Below the pieces are notes generated by a model. It did not search any database, was not told where the DNA came from, and was given only the letters and a program-made list of their open reading frames with translations. Below, piece by piece: positions 1-13,236 of a DNA stretch of 64,000 bases. The position numbers were made by a program, and so were the translations under genes. Positions within the stretch are counted from its first letter, which is position 1. Each line of letters opens with the position of its first letter. Origin of the DNA: Glandiceps talaboti (taxonomy: Eukaryota; Hemichordata; Enteropneusta; Spengelidae); contig NC_135560.1 in assembly GCF_964340395.1 (NCBI RefSeq), forward strand, positions 11,579,098 to 11,643,097, written 5' to 3'.

Positions 1-471
1 CAAATCGGAAATAAAAAATCCCTTATTCGAGTCCATTATGTCTGTTTTTATTATTTTTTTCAAAATTTCAATATTCATGAAATTTTCAAAGTCTTTTTAA
101 TACATTTACCTGCAGAGAAATGATTTAGCAGTGTTAAAATTTTATGAAATTCGACAGAATGAAAGCATTCAGATTTTCTAAAGGTGATACTGATTAAGAT
201 ACATGTATATGTAAGAAAGAGTAATCTACTTCTTTTTCCATTGAAAATTTGCAACTTTTTACAACATGCCTTGTTTGAAGTGGGCTATGTTTAGTCAGAA
301 GATTGAATTTCAAAGCATCATGATGTAATGATAACATCTTAGAACTCTCATGGTATAATCTTAGAACCCCAATGATCAAAATCTTAGAACTCCCATGATA
401 CATATCTCGCGCATTCTAAATACAGCAACGCATTATGAATTCAAGGCATAGTTTGAAATTGATATACTTAC
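1..471 (-). other. CaMK4 intron 4 (partial)
   Basis: This is sequence downstream (in gene direction) of the 472-627 exon, starting with a good donor (GTAAG on the minus strand, just below 472). The next expected CaMK4 exon, carrying the catalytic-loop HRD motif, is not present here, so it must lie beyond the left edge. The stretch is AT-rich and I see nothing else in it. Confidence 0.7.
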
Positions 472-627
472 AGAAACGGCTTCACATATCTGTCTAACAC
501 ATGACGCTGCATCCCTTTCACTGTAATATCCACGTGCTACAATTCTTTCAAAAAGTTCACCACCAGTTACAAGTTCTAGAACCAGATTCAGTTCTGATGG
601 TGTCTCAAATATTTCCCTTAGTTGAAT
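472..627 (-). CDS. CAMK4: CaMKIV kinase, coding exon 4 (N-lobe to hinge)
   Basis: This 156-bp exon encodes 52 residues, numbered 84-135 of the assembled protein. It starts after a minus-strand acceptor (TTTGTTTCAG) and ends at a GTAAG donor, both in phase 0. The product includes the strand reading [20 protein letters not shown] and then the YYSERDAA segment, which match the hinge and helix D region of vertebrate CaMKIV closely. The hinge residues are E101-L102-V103. CaMKIV is a Ser/Thr kinase activated by Ca2+/calmodulin and CaMKK; in vertebrates it acts in the nucleus on CREB and other transcription factors. The C-lobe, the calmodulin-binding helix and the activation loop are not in the window. 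CaMKI shares much of this region, but the [21 protein letters not shown] combination favours CaMKIV. Confidence 0.93.
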
Positions 628-2739
628 CTGAAACAAATAATTAACAAAACAATGAGTGAATTGAGAGAATTTACTTTGAACGTTAGAACAAGTGAGAAGC
701 AAATCTGTGGAAAGTGGTTTGATATTTTCTACTTTCACAAATTTCAGTGTTGTCTTTAGTGTGTCAGTAATGGCACAAACAGCTGGTAAAACATCACACA
801 GTATCTAAATTGTATTATATATTATGACATGAAGACGTGCCATGCAGTTGGTGTAGATGACATCTCCACCAATTGCATCACATTTTTCATACGTATGTAA
901 CGGACAGTCTGATAAAGCCTGTTGATGAGGGGACAGGCACAGCAAAGTTACTTACAGGTACATTATACAATGTAATATGACTTTTGGTTATGACCAGTGT
1001 GCCCTCTAAGCCTATTTGACATGCCATTGATGCACATAATTTCTAATGACACACCAAAATTTGGTGTTCCCCTATCTCATACTATGTGGTGACTCGCAAA
1101 AAATCCCAGTTTTTCTCATTTTGACTTACAATAACAAAATTTGGCTATCGTTAGAGGGCACACTGGTTATAACTTATGATATCAAAGTTGAACAACTGCA
1201 AGTACACATTCTGCATTTGATTATCAAGTAAACACATATTGTGATAGTAAAAACCACTTAAAATGACAAGGAATTGCGGAAAACTTGTGGAAATTTGATT
1301 CGTATCAGTTATTTTACCATAAATCAATTGTGGACAATATGAATGAAAGTGAATTTGATCTGATTTATTTTAATTCATACATTTAATCTTTTTTACCAGG
1401 ACGACATAAATATTTTACTTTGGTCAAACACACAGCATGAATATTTTTACTTTGATCAAATACACTTCTTGCCAATTCAGTTATTTGTTTGCATTTCAGT
1501 GGTAAATCATTTACCTTTCATACATTGTATATAATTCATACCATTTTCCTTTTCACATATAAACACATACAGTACAAAAAATATTTTATTCATATCATGT
1601 TTACAACTTATCAAAGTCGCATGGACTTTACATTCACAACATGGTATGTGTATTATTAGTATATCACGTCTTTGCACGCTTGGATAATTATTCAAAATAA
1701 AATCTTCTGGATTAAATATGCAAAAACAGTTAAATGCAACAAGCAAGAATTTAGTATCTGTTTACTGAACTGGTTCCATGCTAGTTTATAGCTACACATC
1801 AGCATTTGAGATAATTGTTGCAGAATTGGTATGCATGTATTGTCAAGGTTTTTTTGGGAGATGGATATAGAAGGGTGAGATAGGTAGAATGACAAATTGG
1901 CATGACATATCACAAATTTTTTTTTTAAGTGTGAGAGATATAAAGATGTAACGTGGGGTATATAGAATGACATTGAATTAGATTTCTGTAAAAATGGTTT
2001 TTGGATGGCTTTATAATTCAGTGATTCACACATCATTAAACAAACCAATCTTAGTGTTTTGACAAAGAAAGTCAGATGTGTATAGACCACCTCACTGCAT
2101 CTTTAGGGATCCTGTATATAGAAGTAACACTGTCTATACCATGAACATGTATTTATACATCAATTAGCTTTACCACACTCATATCTTGAATCACAAAATT
2201 GATATATTCTTGGTTCTGCTAAGTTAAAATAGTGATCATATTGTTAGGTTGACAGGCCTGAGTGTTCACAAGCTACACTGTTTGTCGAAGCTGAGTTAAT
2301 TGATACAGACAGACCAATCATTTAATAAGTCTCCTGTGACATGCATTGAATGTCAAATGAAGTAAACTGACCATATCAAGTACTGGAGATTTTTAGGTTC
2401 AATTATTCATACATTGCATTGCATCCTGTCCACACCCTAATGCAAATGGTGTTTTAATACAGTCAGAATTTTTATTCTATGTGAACGCAAAACTAAAAGT
2501 AATATACTTAGAATGTATGTTTTTAGATGCTGGTCTGGGTTCATTCTAAATAAATGACTACATCAGGGTATGTACATTTTATCATGTACCCTGGGATGTG
2601 GTTTATTGCGTGGTCATTTTACAAATTTAAACATTGCTCTTATTGTCTGGCTTGACAAAAATTGAGGTACAACTGTTACATTTTAACCCATTGGCACTAT
2701 GATTTGGCAATGATCTGCTAAGATAACATTAACTTACAG

Positions 2740-3025
2740 AAAGAAAATGTAGCAATGCCAGTATGATTTTTGTTATACCAAACAATAAAATGTAGCAGTA
2801 TTTTGTTGCCCCTGACAATAAAATGTAGCAATGCCAGTATGACTTTTGTTACACCAGACAATAAAATGTAGCAGTATTTTGTTGCCCCTGACAATAAAAT
2901 GGAGCATTGTTAGTAAGATTTTTGTTACACCAGACGATAAAATGTATCATTGTTAGTAAGATTTTTGTTACACCAGATGATAAAATGTAGCAGTATTAGT
3001 ACGATATTTGTCAGCCAGACAATGA
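2740..3025. repeat. Degenerate tandem repeat in CaMK4 intron 3
   Basis: The motif AATAAAATGTAGCA recurs about seven times, spaced by roughly 35-40 bases. Alternating spacer types give a higher-order period of about 75 bp between the most similar copies. Copies differ by substitutions and small indels, so the array is old compared with the minisatellite in intron 1. Confidence 0.8.
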
Positions 3026-4269
3026 TTTTGGTTTTAATAAATGATCTCCATCGTATTTGTACCTGTACTATTTTATCCTATAGTGTAAAATCTGGTGTAA
3101 TAACTAAAAATGTCTCCATCAGTATTTCAGTTGAACAACTTGATGTGTGCCATTGTGGTCTTGTTACTTATAGTCACATGAATAGACTTCTATGATAGGC
3201 TTTTATACATTTTTACATACAAAATATCGTCATTATACTACACAGACAATATAATCAATAAACTACATGCTAGTAATATGATTTTTACTACACAGAAATC
3301 TATAAAGTACAATTGATTTTTCTGATTTTTATCCTCATGTACATCTTTCACACGCTGTCTGAGCGATAGCAAATACTTCACTCACAATTTTCTGGACATT
3401 CATAAATGTACAAACACAATTTTTTTGGCTAAATTTTTACAAATTTTGTGTGCACAAATGTACATTTATATGTATTTGACATGTACATTCTCAGGTTTAG
3501 GAACTACAACAGTGTAGCTGTCCTGTAGCCAACTTTGACTGACCTTTTGTTGTCTGATTGGACCTTGGCAGTGATAACCATTTCCCCCCAATAATGTTCC
3601 ATCCAGGAATTCAGGAATTTTGGCATCCAGCAGCAGAGCACTTCATTTTGCCCACTTAAACATTTTTTTTGATGGGCTACACAATATATTAAATTTGACT
3701 GCAGTTGATGTGACTACACTGATGACTATCAAATGAGTAACTAAACAGTATGACAAAGTTAACAAGAAAGTCAAGTTAACTGACATGGGGGCGCACATGT
3801 AATTAGCGATTTTGAGCATTCCCCAAAAGCACACCCTGATACTGCGGTGATAGTGTTTAAATTTTCTGGAATTGTAACAGTTGTTTTCATTTACCATCAG
3901 AGTTTGATGAAATATTCAGAGATTAACAGTTCATATTTCAGTTCATATTACCATTTTCTCACTTTAATATTGTAAAGTTTATTCAAGCATAGCTAACCTT
4001 TGCATAAACCTTCTTAAATTATACTCAAGGAAAATTTGAACTATACATGCGATAGCATGACAAATTACACAAGGTGAATTCAAATGTGCTTGTTCATCGG
4101 ATTTACTCACAATATTGGTTCATCATCATTTGTATTGGTTTACAATATCATTAGCATGCAGGGCTGAAATGATACACTTACTATTATGTGTTTAAATTTC
4201 AATATTGTAGCTAGTGGATATTTCTTATCATTTCATATATCATATTACATATTGTACTATATTACCAGT

Positions 4270-4595
4270 ACATATGTTATTCCCCAATATTTTTCCTTTT
4301 ATTCCACAAAGGAAAATACAAGTGACATAAGGGGCCTTGTTTTTATGAATTCAAGATGAGTAGAGTGACAGAACCCTTTCATCACAAGTATTTTCTAACT
4401 GAATGAAGCAAAATAATGGAGAATAGCATGATTATACCTGTGCAAGCTTAAGCTTACCTTATGAGAAAATGGGGAAAATAGTGGTGACTGAACAAAATGA
4501 CTCATATTTCGAGTGCCATAGAACTAATGATGTAGACATGCATAATTGTCATGTTGTAGAATGACTAGAGTATAAATCCATGTGTTGTGTTTGAA
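4270..4595 (+). mobile_element. Dispersed repeat copy A (MITE-like)
   Basis: This segment resembles about 62108-62402 in the same orientation. Shared landmarks, in order, are a GGAAAATAC-AGTG-CTAAGGGG-like block, an AGTATTTTC block, GAATGAAG, GGGGAAAATA and TGACTCATATTTCGA. The first 160 bp or so form an imperfect inverted repeat: the block reading toward AAATACAAGTGACATAAGGG is mirrored by CCCTTTCATCACAAGTATTT. No protein is encoded. A non-autonomous DNA transposon is the likeliest explanation. The boundaries are approximate and I could not define a target-site duplication. Confidence 0.65.
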
Positions 4596-4871
4596 TACAT
4601 ACAACCTGCTTTGCTCATGGTGTAATAGGTGATACAATCATACAGTGATATTTATTAGCTCGTGAACCAACAGTTTTCCCCAATCACAGGTTTATTGAAA
4701 AAAAAATAATAATGATGCTATTTACAATAATAACACTTTCTACTGACAGAATACACAACATGTATTGCTAGAAGAGCCCCTGATCTGTCTGTGATGCCAA
4801 TTTTTTTGAACAGATCATGCCCATCGGCTGAAGGTAATAGAGAACTGCTTATTAACTGCTTGGATACTTAC

Positions 4872-4934
4872 CACATTTGGGTGTTTCAATTTCAACAAAA
4901 CTCCGATTTCTGTACGGATGATTTTCTTATCAAC
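4872..4934 (-). CDS. CAMK4: CaMKIV kinase, coding exon 3 (helix C)
   Basis: This 63-bp exon encodes 21 residues (63-83), VDKKIIRTEIGVLLKLKHPN followed by V. It is flanked on the minus strand by an acceptor (GTTTTGTCAG) and a GTAAG donor, both in phase 0. It supplies kinase helix C, including the conserved glutamate (E71 in RTEIGVL) that pairs with the ATP-binding lysine encoded by the preceding exon. The match to vertebrate CaMKIV in this stretch is very strong. The exon is too short for ordinary ORF finding and was recognised from homology and splice sites. Confidence 0.93.
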
Positions 4935-6281
4935 CTGACAAAACGAACATGAAAGTGAACAATATTAGTAAGCAATAAATATATTTTTAGAAATAACAAT
5001 AAACCAATATTTTTAGTATGAGAAATCATTAATAACATCGCAAACGGCCTCCCTTAGAGATCCTCCAGGACACAGGTGAAGAAAAACAAGTTGAAGTTAG
5101 CCTGTTTAATAACTTCCTCTGGGAATTACAAAACAATGTACATTTGTCTAAGCCTACAAGTGTTATCTCATTATATCGTACATGCTTTTGTCAACGTAAA
5201 AAAAGACATTACCTCAGCAATTTCGTTTTTCTCAATTATTTTAGTCGTATTTGTAAAGCCTGAAGTATTAGCTGAATTGGCAACACCTACATACTCTTTA
5301 TAAAAATTATTAGAAATAAACTGCCTTGAAACAATAATATAATTTGCCTAAGTATTAAAAAAAAAATCAAATTTTGTATGCATGACAGTGCATAGTACTC
5401 TATTGGTGGGTGGAATAGCAGTCGGCTCTCTAATAAAGTGTGGATGTAATTTCATATTTAAAACAAAGTAGCCATTTTTGAATGATAAATTGGTTTCATG
5501 AGACAATATTATTTCTGTACTCTTTACTATCAAAGAATGGAAGATTATTGTTTCATTTGATCATTTCAATTGAAGGATAATATAATATAATGTAAAATGA
5601 TATCATATAAAATATAATAATATTTTCAAAATATATAATCTGATCTAATCTATTCTAATATAATGTAATATAATATAATACAATATAATATAATTACTTT
5701 CAAGTGTTCACAAATTAAACTTTCACATTTGGTTTCATCATGAATCAGTTCTTTTTTGAAGAGTTATTTACCAGAAATTAAAACAAAAAAATCTGATTTG
5801 ATCATATGATATATTAAATGATACAAATAGTATAATATGCTTCTATATACACAGATTCATTTTTGCTGAAATAATAGAAACTAAAATCTGTGATTTGAAA
5901 TTTTCTCTCTGATATATATACTAATTGATGTACTGAGCTATTATTTTGCATATGTAGTATGGTACATGTATGTGTACACATACATTTTTATATTTGAAGT
6001 GGAGTGACTAAGCACTGCATACGCATTCCCAATCGATGAGAATTTCTGAATGCATCTGTACATCTGCATGTGAATGACAGAAATTAGATTAAATCAGTAC
6101 ATTAACGTTTATTGTAGTTTTACTGGTTTCTTTTCTTTTCCCGAAGTAATGGCTAGGGGCACTTCCTTTGAATGTTTTTGGTGGGTCTACTATAACTCTG
6201 ATGAAATGAATGAGTTACCTCATCACCTACAGTTGCTATGTTTTGTGTGCTACAAAAGACCTCATAACTGGATCGACTTAC
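4935..6281 (-). other. CaMK4 intron 2
   Basis: This 1.35-kb phase-0 intron runs from the GTAAG donor just below the 6282-6360 exon to the CAG acceptor at 4935-4937. It is very A+T-rich, with a TAATA-type simple repeat near 5577-5697. I see no exon in it. Confidence 0.8.
5577..5697. repeat. TAATA-type AT-rich simple repeat
   Basis: The run consists almost entirely of imperfect TATAA/TATAATG units with only scattered C and G. It lies within CaMK4 intron 2. Confidence 0.8.
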
Positions 6282-6360
6282 ATTTTTACGCACTGTTTTC
6301 ACAGCATAGGGTTTACATGTTCCTTTCTGCTCACATCTGTAGACAACTGACGTTGCACCT
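6282..6360 (-). CDS. CAMK4: CaMKIV kinase, coding exon 2 (glycine loop and Lys)
   Basis: This 79-bp exon lies between the minus-strand acceptor TTCTCACTTCAG and a GTAAGT donor. Its first base completes an arginine codon begun in exon 1 (AG|A), after which 26 residues follow (37-62). Joined to exon 1 it reads KELGRGATSVVYRCEQKG, the glycine-rich ATP loop, followed by YAVKTV, in which K57 is the ATP-anchoring lysine. Its 3' end (RKN) joins in phase 0 to VDKK of exon 3, as in vertebrate CaMKIV, which carries a similar RGATSIVYR loop. Confidence 0.93.
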
Positions 6361-7024
6361 CTGAAGTGAGAATAGAAAACGATGGTACAATTAGTTAAAA
6401 AGAATGTTGTCATGTTAATGGCTGCAAAGAGACAGTGTATGCAAAGAAATTTCTACTGAATGCTGTAAAATTCACAGAAAATGAACCTCGAGTTTTGAAC
6501 CCATTGTTTACAGAGAGCACTTTCAATTCAATGTAAGATTAATTTTACGTGAAATATGAGGTGGAACACATTTTAAAAAACATACACTTGTATTTTATAG
6601 TCCTACAAAAATACATGTACATTTTCAATTTATTCCACATACGTACATGTACATGTATACACAATGTCTAGTCTTCATTATTAGTAAAGGCCAAAATACG
6701 AATAACTAAATTAAATCTATAAATGTTTCATTCATCGTAGGTTTTCTGAAAGTGTATCGGCAATGAGACGCCATTTGTTACCTTGATACAAACCTACATT
6801 GTAGGGTACATAATTTGTCACTACACATTGCTTCTTTAATATAACATGAAACATGCATTTGCATGTCTTGGATTTTGTTACATTTTATACAAAATGTAGC
6901 AAATTTCATTTATTTTTCTACTTAAAATGTAACAGTTCTCCTATTTTTTTTATTTTACTTTACATGCATTTTGTTAGTAACAATTGTCTTGCCTTTTCGT
7001 TATTTTACTACAACTATTTAGCAT

Positions 7025-7400
7025 TTGTCTCACACTGTTTAAGTACAAAATGTAACGATTGTCTCCCATGTTATAAATGTAGTAATTGTCTCACACTGTT
7101 TAAGTACAAAATGTAACGATTGTCTCCCATGTTATAAATGTAGTAATTGTCTCACACTGTTTAAGTACAAAATGTAACGATTGTCTCCCATGTTATAAAT
7201 GTAGTAATTGTCTCACACTGTTTAAGTACAAAATGTAACGATCGTCTCCCATGTTATAAATGTAGTAATTGTCTCACACTGTTTAAGTACAAAATGTAAC
7301 GATTGTCTCCCATGTTATAAATGTAGTAATTGTCTCACATTGTTTAAGTACAAAATGTAACGATCGTCTCCCATGTTATAAATATAGTAATTGTCTCACA
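7025..7400. repeat. 61-bp minisatellite, about six copies
   Basis: The unit containing CTCACACTGTTTAAGTACAA begins at 7029, 7090, 7151, 7212, 7273 and 7334, giving an exact 61-bp period. Copies differ at very few bases: T/C within ACGATTGTC versus ACGATCGTC, C/T in CACACTG versus CACATTG, and one G/A near the end. Degenerate relatives of the TGTAGCAA and TGTAACG core flank the array from about 6890 to 7510. Confidence 0.95.
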
Positions 7401-10399
7401 TCATGTTATTTTGATACAAAAATGTAGCAACCCAGTTTCTTACAATATGTTATATGAATATACAAAATTATAAACTGTTACACATACTGTTTTTCTAATG
7501 TAAAATGTAGTACAGTATGTAGAATATGGTAATGACACTATTTCAATCTATATACTGTGAAACATTTTGTGTTCAGCGGTGTGTGTGAAGTATGGTCGGT
7601 AATCTCGGTATATTATAAGAAAAATCTACATCATGCTACAGAATTTCTACAGATATCTGCTTTTAGCAGTAGTTTCTTGTCAAAGTTGTAAAATAAAACA
7701 ACTTTTTATATATCAAAACCTAGATATTTTTTCTACTAGAAATGTTTGCGATTTTACAGTCTTCAGCGGGTTTTCAATGACTAATTTTTACTAATTACCG
7801 AATTGGTACCTTGTATTCATGTACAAGAAGGCATTTTAGTCACTACTTATTTTGTCATTTTTGTTTTCAAGAGTACATTAAGCAAAAATAAGCCTTTTAG
7901 CAAAAATGTCCGGATTTACAGTATCTTGTCAATAGAAATCAAAAGAAAGACCCATTATAATGTAAGCATTCCTAAGTAAATATGTGACAATTATGAAAAA
8001 AAAAAAAATTATATTTCACAAAATTAAAATCCTTAGGAACAGGGCTAAATTTCTATGGTGATACAATGTACATTGTAATATTGTCAGGTGTGTCTTGCAA
8101 TACTATAAATAAACAGAAAGTAACTTAAATGCTAGTGCAGTGAATATACGAACAGACTCTATCACAGACAATATAGTGTACAATTGAGGTCAATTTTACC
8201 TGTCTCTCATATTAAGTTCGTGACAACAAAAGATGATATATACTGAACCACAATGTTAGTGTGTGTCAGCACTCTTTCAAATACCTTTCTTTTATTAGAA
8301 ACCTACAAACCATTAGCAATAAAGGATCTTTGATATTTGCAGCTATTGTCAGCCACCTCTATCTAAATTAACATGTACATGTACCTTTTATAAGAGTCAT
8401 CTAATATTGACAGACAGTCTCCAAAATATTGATTTTATTTTATGAGAATTGTGCATAGAAACCAAAGGTGTGCTTAGTAACCGAAGAGTTCTCTCCTCAG
8501 AGAGATACTGAAGAAATAATTACAAGACATTTATGCACTTGCCAATTTCCTCATTGCCATAGAAACGTGTTGCTGCAATAAATGTTTATGTTAGATCTCT
8601 GCATTTTTATTAGCATGCAAACTGATACAGCCAGTTGCAAGTTAATGTTTACAGACACTGTTTGATACAGATAGACCAATATCGCTAAAATTGTGTAGGT
8701 TTGGTGTTTCACTCACGGGACATTACGTTTTTGACACAAAGATAGACATATTTCAACTCTAGACTAACAATAACAGACACAATAAACACAGTAGGATCCT
8801 ATGCCCAATCACATTGGAAACTGGTAAGCATTGCTATTCTTTCAAAGTGCAGTAAAAACAGGCTTCTAAAAACATTACACATGAGGAATGTGATTGCCAC
8901 ATGGAAAGAAGGACAGTCGGTGACCCCCACCAGGGGGAAGAAATCGACTTTAATTAATGATGATGATGTACTTGGTGATTTAATGGCTGGAATTGTTTAT
9001 TTTCTAACTAATAATCAACATTTTAATTTTACTACTTCTACATCCCCACTGTGCACAGCACCAGTATGTAATTGTTTCTTTTGCATCAGAAGTTGTCTGA
9101 GGGTGTGTATTAAATGCCATGTTATATGTTGAGTGAAACATCAAGCCTACATCATTATAGCTGTAAGAAAATATACACGCTACTCTTTAAAATGGCAAGA
9201 TTGAATGAATACAGTTTCTTGCTGACATTTTGTGTAAATGAAATGAACTAACCATGCCACCATGCAGACATCAAAACACAGACACACATACATGTCTGCG
9301 TCTAGTTGTTGAACAGTTTGTTTCATTTAGATAAAATGTAGCAAGAAATTACTATGTTGCAATCTTATAGCATGTGCAGTTTCTTATTAGTTTCTGCTTG
9401 GTTACATCAAACACAGCCAGTGAACACTAACCTGCAATGGGTTGTATACTACTAGTTTATATATTATTAATAGAAACCATACTTAGAATCTGCAGAATGG
9501 ATTTACTATTAGAGACTTAAGTGCTCTTTACTCTAAGAGAGAAAGTAATTGGTAATGGTTAAATAATATATGTAATGGAGCTATTGCCGTGCAATTGTTT
9601 TCAAGACGCCAATGATTTATGAATACCTGGAAGGAGTTTATAAAAAAAAATCAAATACTGACAATCATGAACCTTCTACAATTACGGATTACTTATGAAT
9701 AAAAATTGACAGTGATTAAAATTAATGTATCGTTGTTTGGAAATCAGATACATCGTACAAGAGTCCCATTTTGCCAAATACATTACACACACACACAATT
9801 TCATTAAATAACTAATTGAACGAATGGTTGTTAATTGAATTACTAATGATTGATAATGCACATGATTATTTGCATAATCATATAGCACTGCTATATAATT
9901 ATGTAAAGTGCAGCACTTTATCATACTGTGCTTGAAGCACTGTATAATTATTAACCCTGGTACAGACCTGTAATAGCACGATGTCGCTAGCTGATACTTG
10001 GTTTGTACTTCCCAAATCTCCTAGGGAAGTTTAGTTGGGTAATTAACATCATTACCTGATCTCGACTCAAAAATTCAGGATGAAATTTAAGCAGCCCATT
10101 ATTCAAAATTTTGTAAATTGTATTGATTTAAACTTGCACACAACAATTACAGTTTATCACTCAAGCTAGCTACTAACATTTGATTGTCAATCAATTGTTG
10201 ATATTATTCCACTGAATATCGTCTTTAAAAACCTGTACAATCAACCAGCAGCACATTTATAGCGATCATGATATGGAAATCATTAAATGTCATTATTGCA
10301 AAAGGAAGACTGGTAGTGTGAAAAGTACAATAATGGCCATTTAACACCTGTGTCACTAAAGTCTATAATTATGAAAATAATGAAATAATTATCATTATT

Positions 10400-11180
10400 G
10401 TTTTTACAGTGAGGGTTTATCAATTTTGTCACCATTGTAGTGTGAGAACTGGGGTTTTAATTCATGAAGCCCCTTAACTGTAAAACTGATGGTTTGTCAA
10501 TATTACCTAGATTGTAAAATTGTTACTTGTGATATGAGAGAGGTGGGGGTGTTATGAATAAATAGTAACTCATAGCATTGTCACTGTTGTCATAAGAAAG
10601 CTGGGCTTTTATGAATATGAAATTATGAAGTTCCTTTTGCCATAAAACTGAATGTTTGTAAATATTAAATATTAAATATTAAATATTAAATGGCAGAATT
10701 GTACTGTTGTGGTGTGAGAGCTGAGGTTTTATGAATGTGAAATTATGAAGTTCCTTTTGCCATCAAATGGAGGGTTTGTAAATATTAAATGGCAGAATTG
10801 TCACTGTTGTGGTGTGAGAGCTGAGGTTTTATGAATATGAAATTATAAGGACTATTTGCTGTAAAACTGAGGGTTTTATATCAGCATTAAGTTTTGGAAT
10901 TGCCAATCTTTTGACAAGTAAGCTGGGGTTTATAAAAATATAAGAAATTACTAAGTCCTTATGTCTTTGAAAGTATGAAGTTCCTTTTGCTGTAAAACTG
11001 GGGGTTTATCAACATTAAATTGTGGCATTGCCAAGTAATTGGTAATAAAGCTGGGGTGTACAATATTGTGAAGCTCCCTGTGCTGTAACACTGAGGGTTT
11101 ATAAATGTTAATTGTGGAAATGTCACTTTTGTGGTTAGAAAGCTGGGTGTTTATAGGTATGAACTTATGAATATGAAGTC
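10400..11180. repeat. Old degenerate tandem repeat, about 110-bp unit
   Basis: Blocks such as GAAGTTCCTTTTGCCAT-AAAACTG, GTTTGTAAATATTAAAT and AGAGCTGAGGTTTTATGAAT recur in the same order several times at roughly 100-120 bp spacing. Copies are diverged by substitutions and indels. A short ATTAAAT pentaplicate at about 10660-10690 expands one copy. Confidence 0.75.
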
Positions 11181-11747
11181 ATCACTGTAGCAGTAACAAA
11201 TCAAATAATTTATTAAAGATAATGCAATTGTTTTGTCAGTTTAGTGGGGGGGGGGGAGATACTCACCAAATTTTCAGACGGGTGCGCGCCCAAGGTTCAA
11301 AACACATACCCATGTATAATAAAAAAACACAGACCCATTGTTAGGGATTTCTAGCCTCAATTATCTAGTCTATTACCTTTACTCTGATGCTGATGAACAT
11401 GAAGATGCTTCCCATGTTATCAACCCTATGATTAGGTAATTTTATGGAAGAAAAGATGACCAATGTTCAGAGATTTTGTCATGAAAAAGTGATCCATTGG
11501 CCGGTAATATACATGTACCTATATACCTTTCTATGGAAGCCCCCCCCCCCCCCCCCCCCCCCACACACACACATAGTTTATAACAGGTATTCAATATGTA
11601 AAAACTACTTGAATGTTCGACAAGTTTCACACCTCAGTGGACATTTTCATGAAATTATGGACATGTCACTATACTAATACTGCTGTAAGAATAGGCTGTA
11701 AGTTCATGTCAATGAGATTCTGATACATAAAGAATGTTGTATCTAAG

Positions 11748-11775
11748 CATAGACCCTACACGTGTAGGGTCTATG
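11748..11775. repeat. Perfect 28-bp palindrome centred on CACGTG
   Basis: The two 14-base halves (CATAGACCCTACAC and GTGTAGGGTCTATG) are exact reverse complements, so the site is a perfect palindrome with an E-box (CACGTG) at its centre. A near-identical palindrome lies at 25535-25562. It could be a bHLH-type binding site or the tip of an inverted-repeat element. Confidence 0.85.
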
Positions 11776-13236
11776 ATCAAAGCATATTTTTCTTTCATGA
11801 AACATATCTCAAGTGGGACTGCAGCTTTCCCTTACTGTCAAAGCCTCTATTGTACCTATGTATTCTATTGATTATAAATAACATCCGTGAGAAAGGCACT
11901 CGTACACTGACATCGCTGTGACCCTTTACATGTACACCTCTGTTTGTAGTACTAAGTACATGCAAAGGGACACTACTTCAATTGTTGCCTGAACTGAATA
12001 AACATGAGTTCCATTGATTCCCTATGTTTCTGTTTTCCATTCCAGCCGGAAGAAATACATTTATTTAAAGGAGAGAACTTCACAATGAGTGCACGTCAAT
12101 AGTATAGCTGTCATGTTAATTTCACCTGGATTTGTATCGTAGGAAATGACGGTCACAGATATGAATCGCTTCATTGTGCAAGATTCAAACACTCAACTCA
12201 ACTTCCAAGTTAGAGAAATCTGCATAAATTTGCTAAAAAAAATTGCCTGCTTCCTAGCGCCTGAAATCACACTTTGCCTAGTTTTAGCATTCAAATCAGA
12301 GAACATCTTAGAATCCACCTGCCAGTGCTGCATAGTGTATATTTAGTATTTGAGTATCCATATAGTATGGATAATTTTTAGTTTAAGTACAATTTTATAT
12401 CTTTCTTCCTTGATGTGTGTTTAGTATGAATCCCAACATGATAGCTTGGTTTTCTTTGATTTTGGTGCATCCATTCTAATGCCCCTTTGAAAGTAGTGAT
12501 TTACTAAGACTACTATAGCAATCAGTTTTGAGTAATTGTTACTTTGTTTCAGTTGTAGCTCTCTGAACGGCATCTCATTAACAAAACTGCTTTACATATT
12601 ATAAGAAAAAAGGACCAGAATTCCATTCACTAAATACTGATCTTGGCAACACTAAGAATAACAAATATTGTATTTTTCTCTCAAATCAGGAGCAACTCAG
12701 TGCTGGGTAAGTATAATCATGGATCTATTATTGAGATAGCTCTGCAGATTGGAAATGTTTGTGGTTACTTAGTAGTTAGGTCATTCCATCAATGACAGTC
12801 AGTCTGATACAGGTTAATAGTCTAGAGTACAAGAAACCATGGATCTATTAGTAATTATCTCTCAATAACAGATCCATGAAGAAACTCAGTAAGACATTTA
12901 ATTAGCTCAACAGAGCGTATGTAATTGTAACATATCTTGAGTAACAGAAAGTGGACTCAAACCACGTCTAATGGTTACAGTCTTTGAATGAAACTCAGCT
13001 GCAACATACATAGCTAAATTTATTCAGCTTTGGAGGGAGGGTTATTTAAGTATCAGATATCCAAATGCTTCACTGTACACTGTTCTCTCTCCATGGTGTT
13101 TTGTTAAAGGCCCACTTCAAATTAGAATTAAAATTTGGGTGTGAAAAACAGTTGTCTGGCAGAGCTAACAAGAGAATGAGCCTATGTAATCCTTTTGGCT
13201 TCACTGATAGCACTAATGATTAGTGTGATAGCCTAT

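Larger units (their letters stand above)
628..4871 (-). other. CaMK4 intron 3
   Basis: This 4.2-kb intron is bounded by a GTAAG donor at its high-coordinate end and a TTTGTTTCAG acceptor at its low end. It is A+T-rich and shows no coding exon on either strand. It contains a short imperfect duplication near 1408-1468, a degenerate tandem repeat at 2740-3025 and one copy of a dispersed repeat at about 4270-4595. I see nothing else in it. Confidence 0.8.

Noticed and set aside
9955-9985. TGGTACAGACCT-TAA-GCAC match between about 9957 and 26243
   Set aside because: About 22 bases are shared with a few differences. It may be a fragment of a dispersed repeat, but the flanks do not align well enough to call an element.
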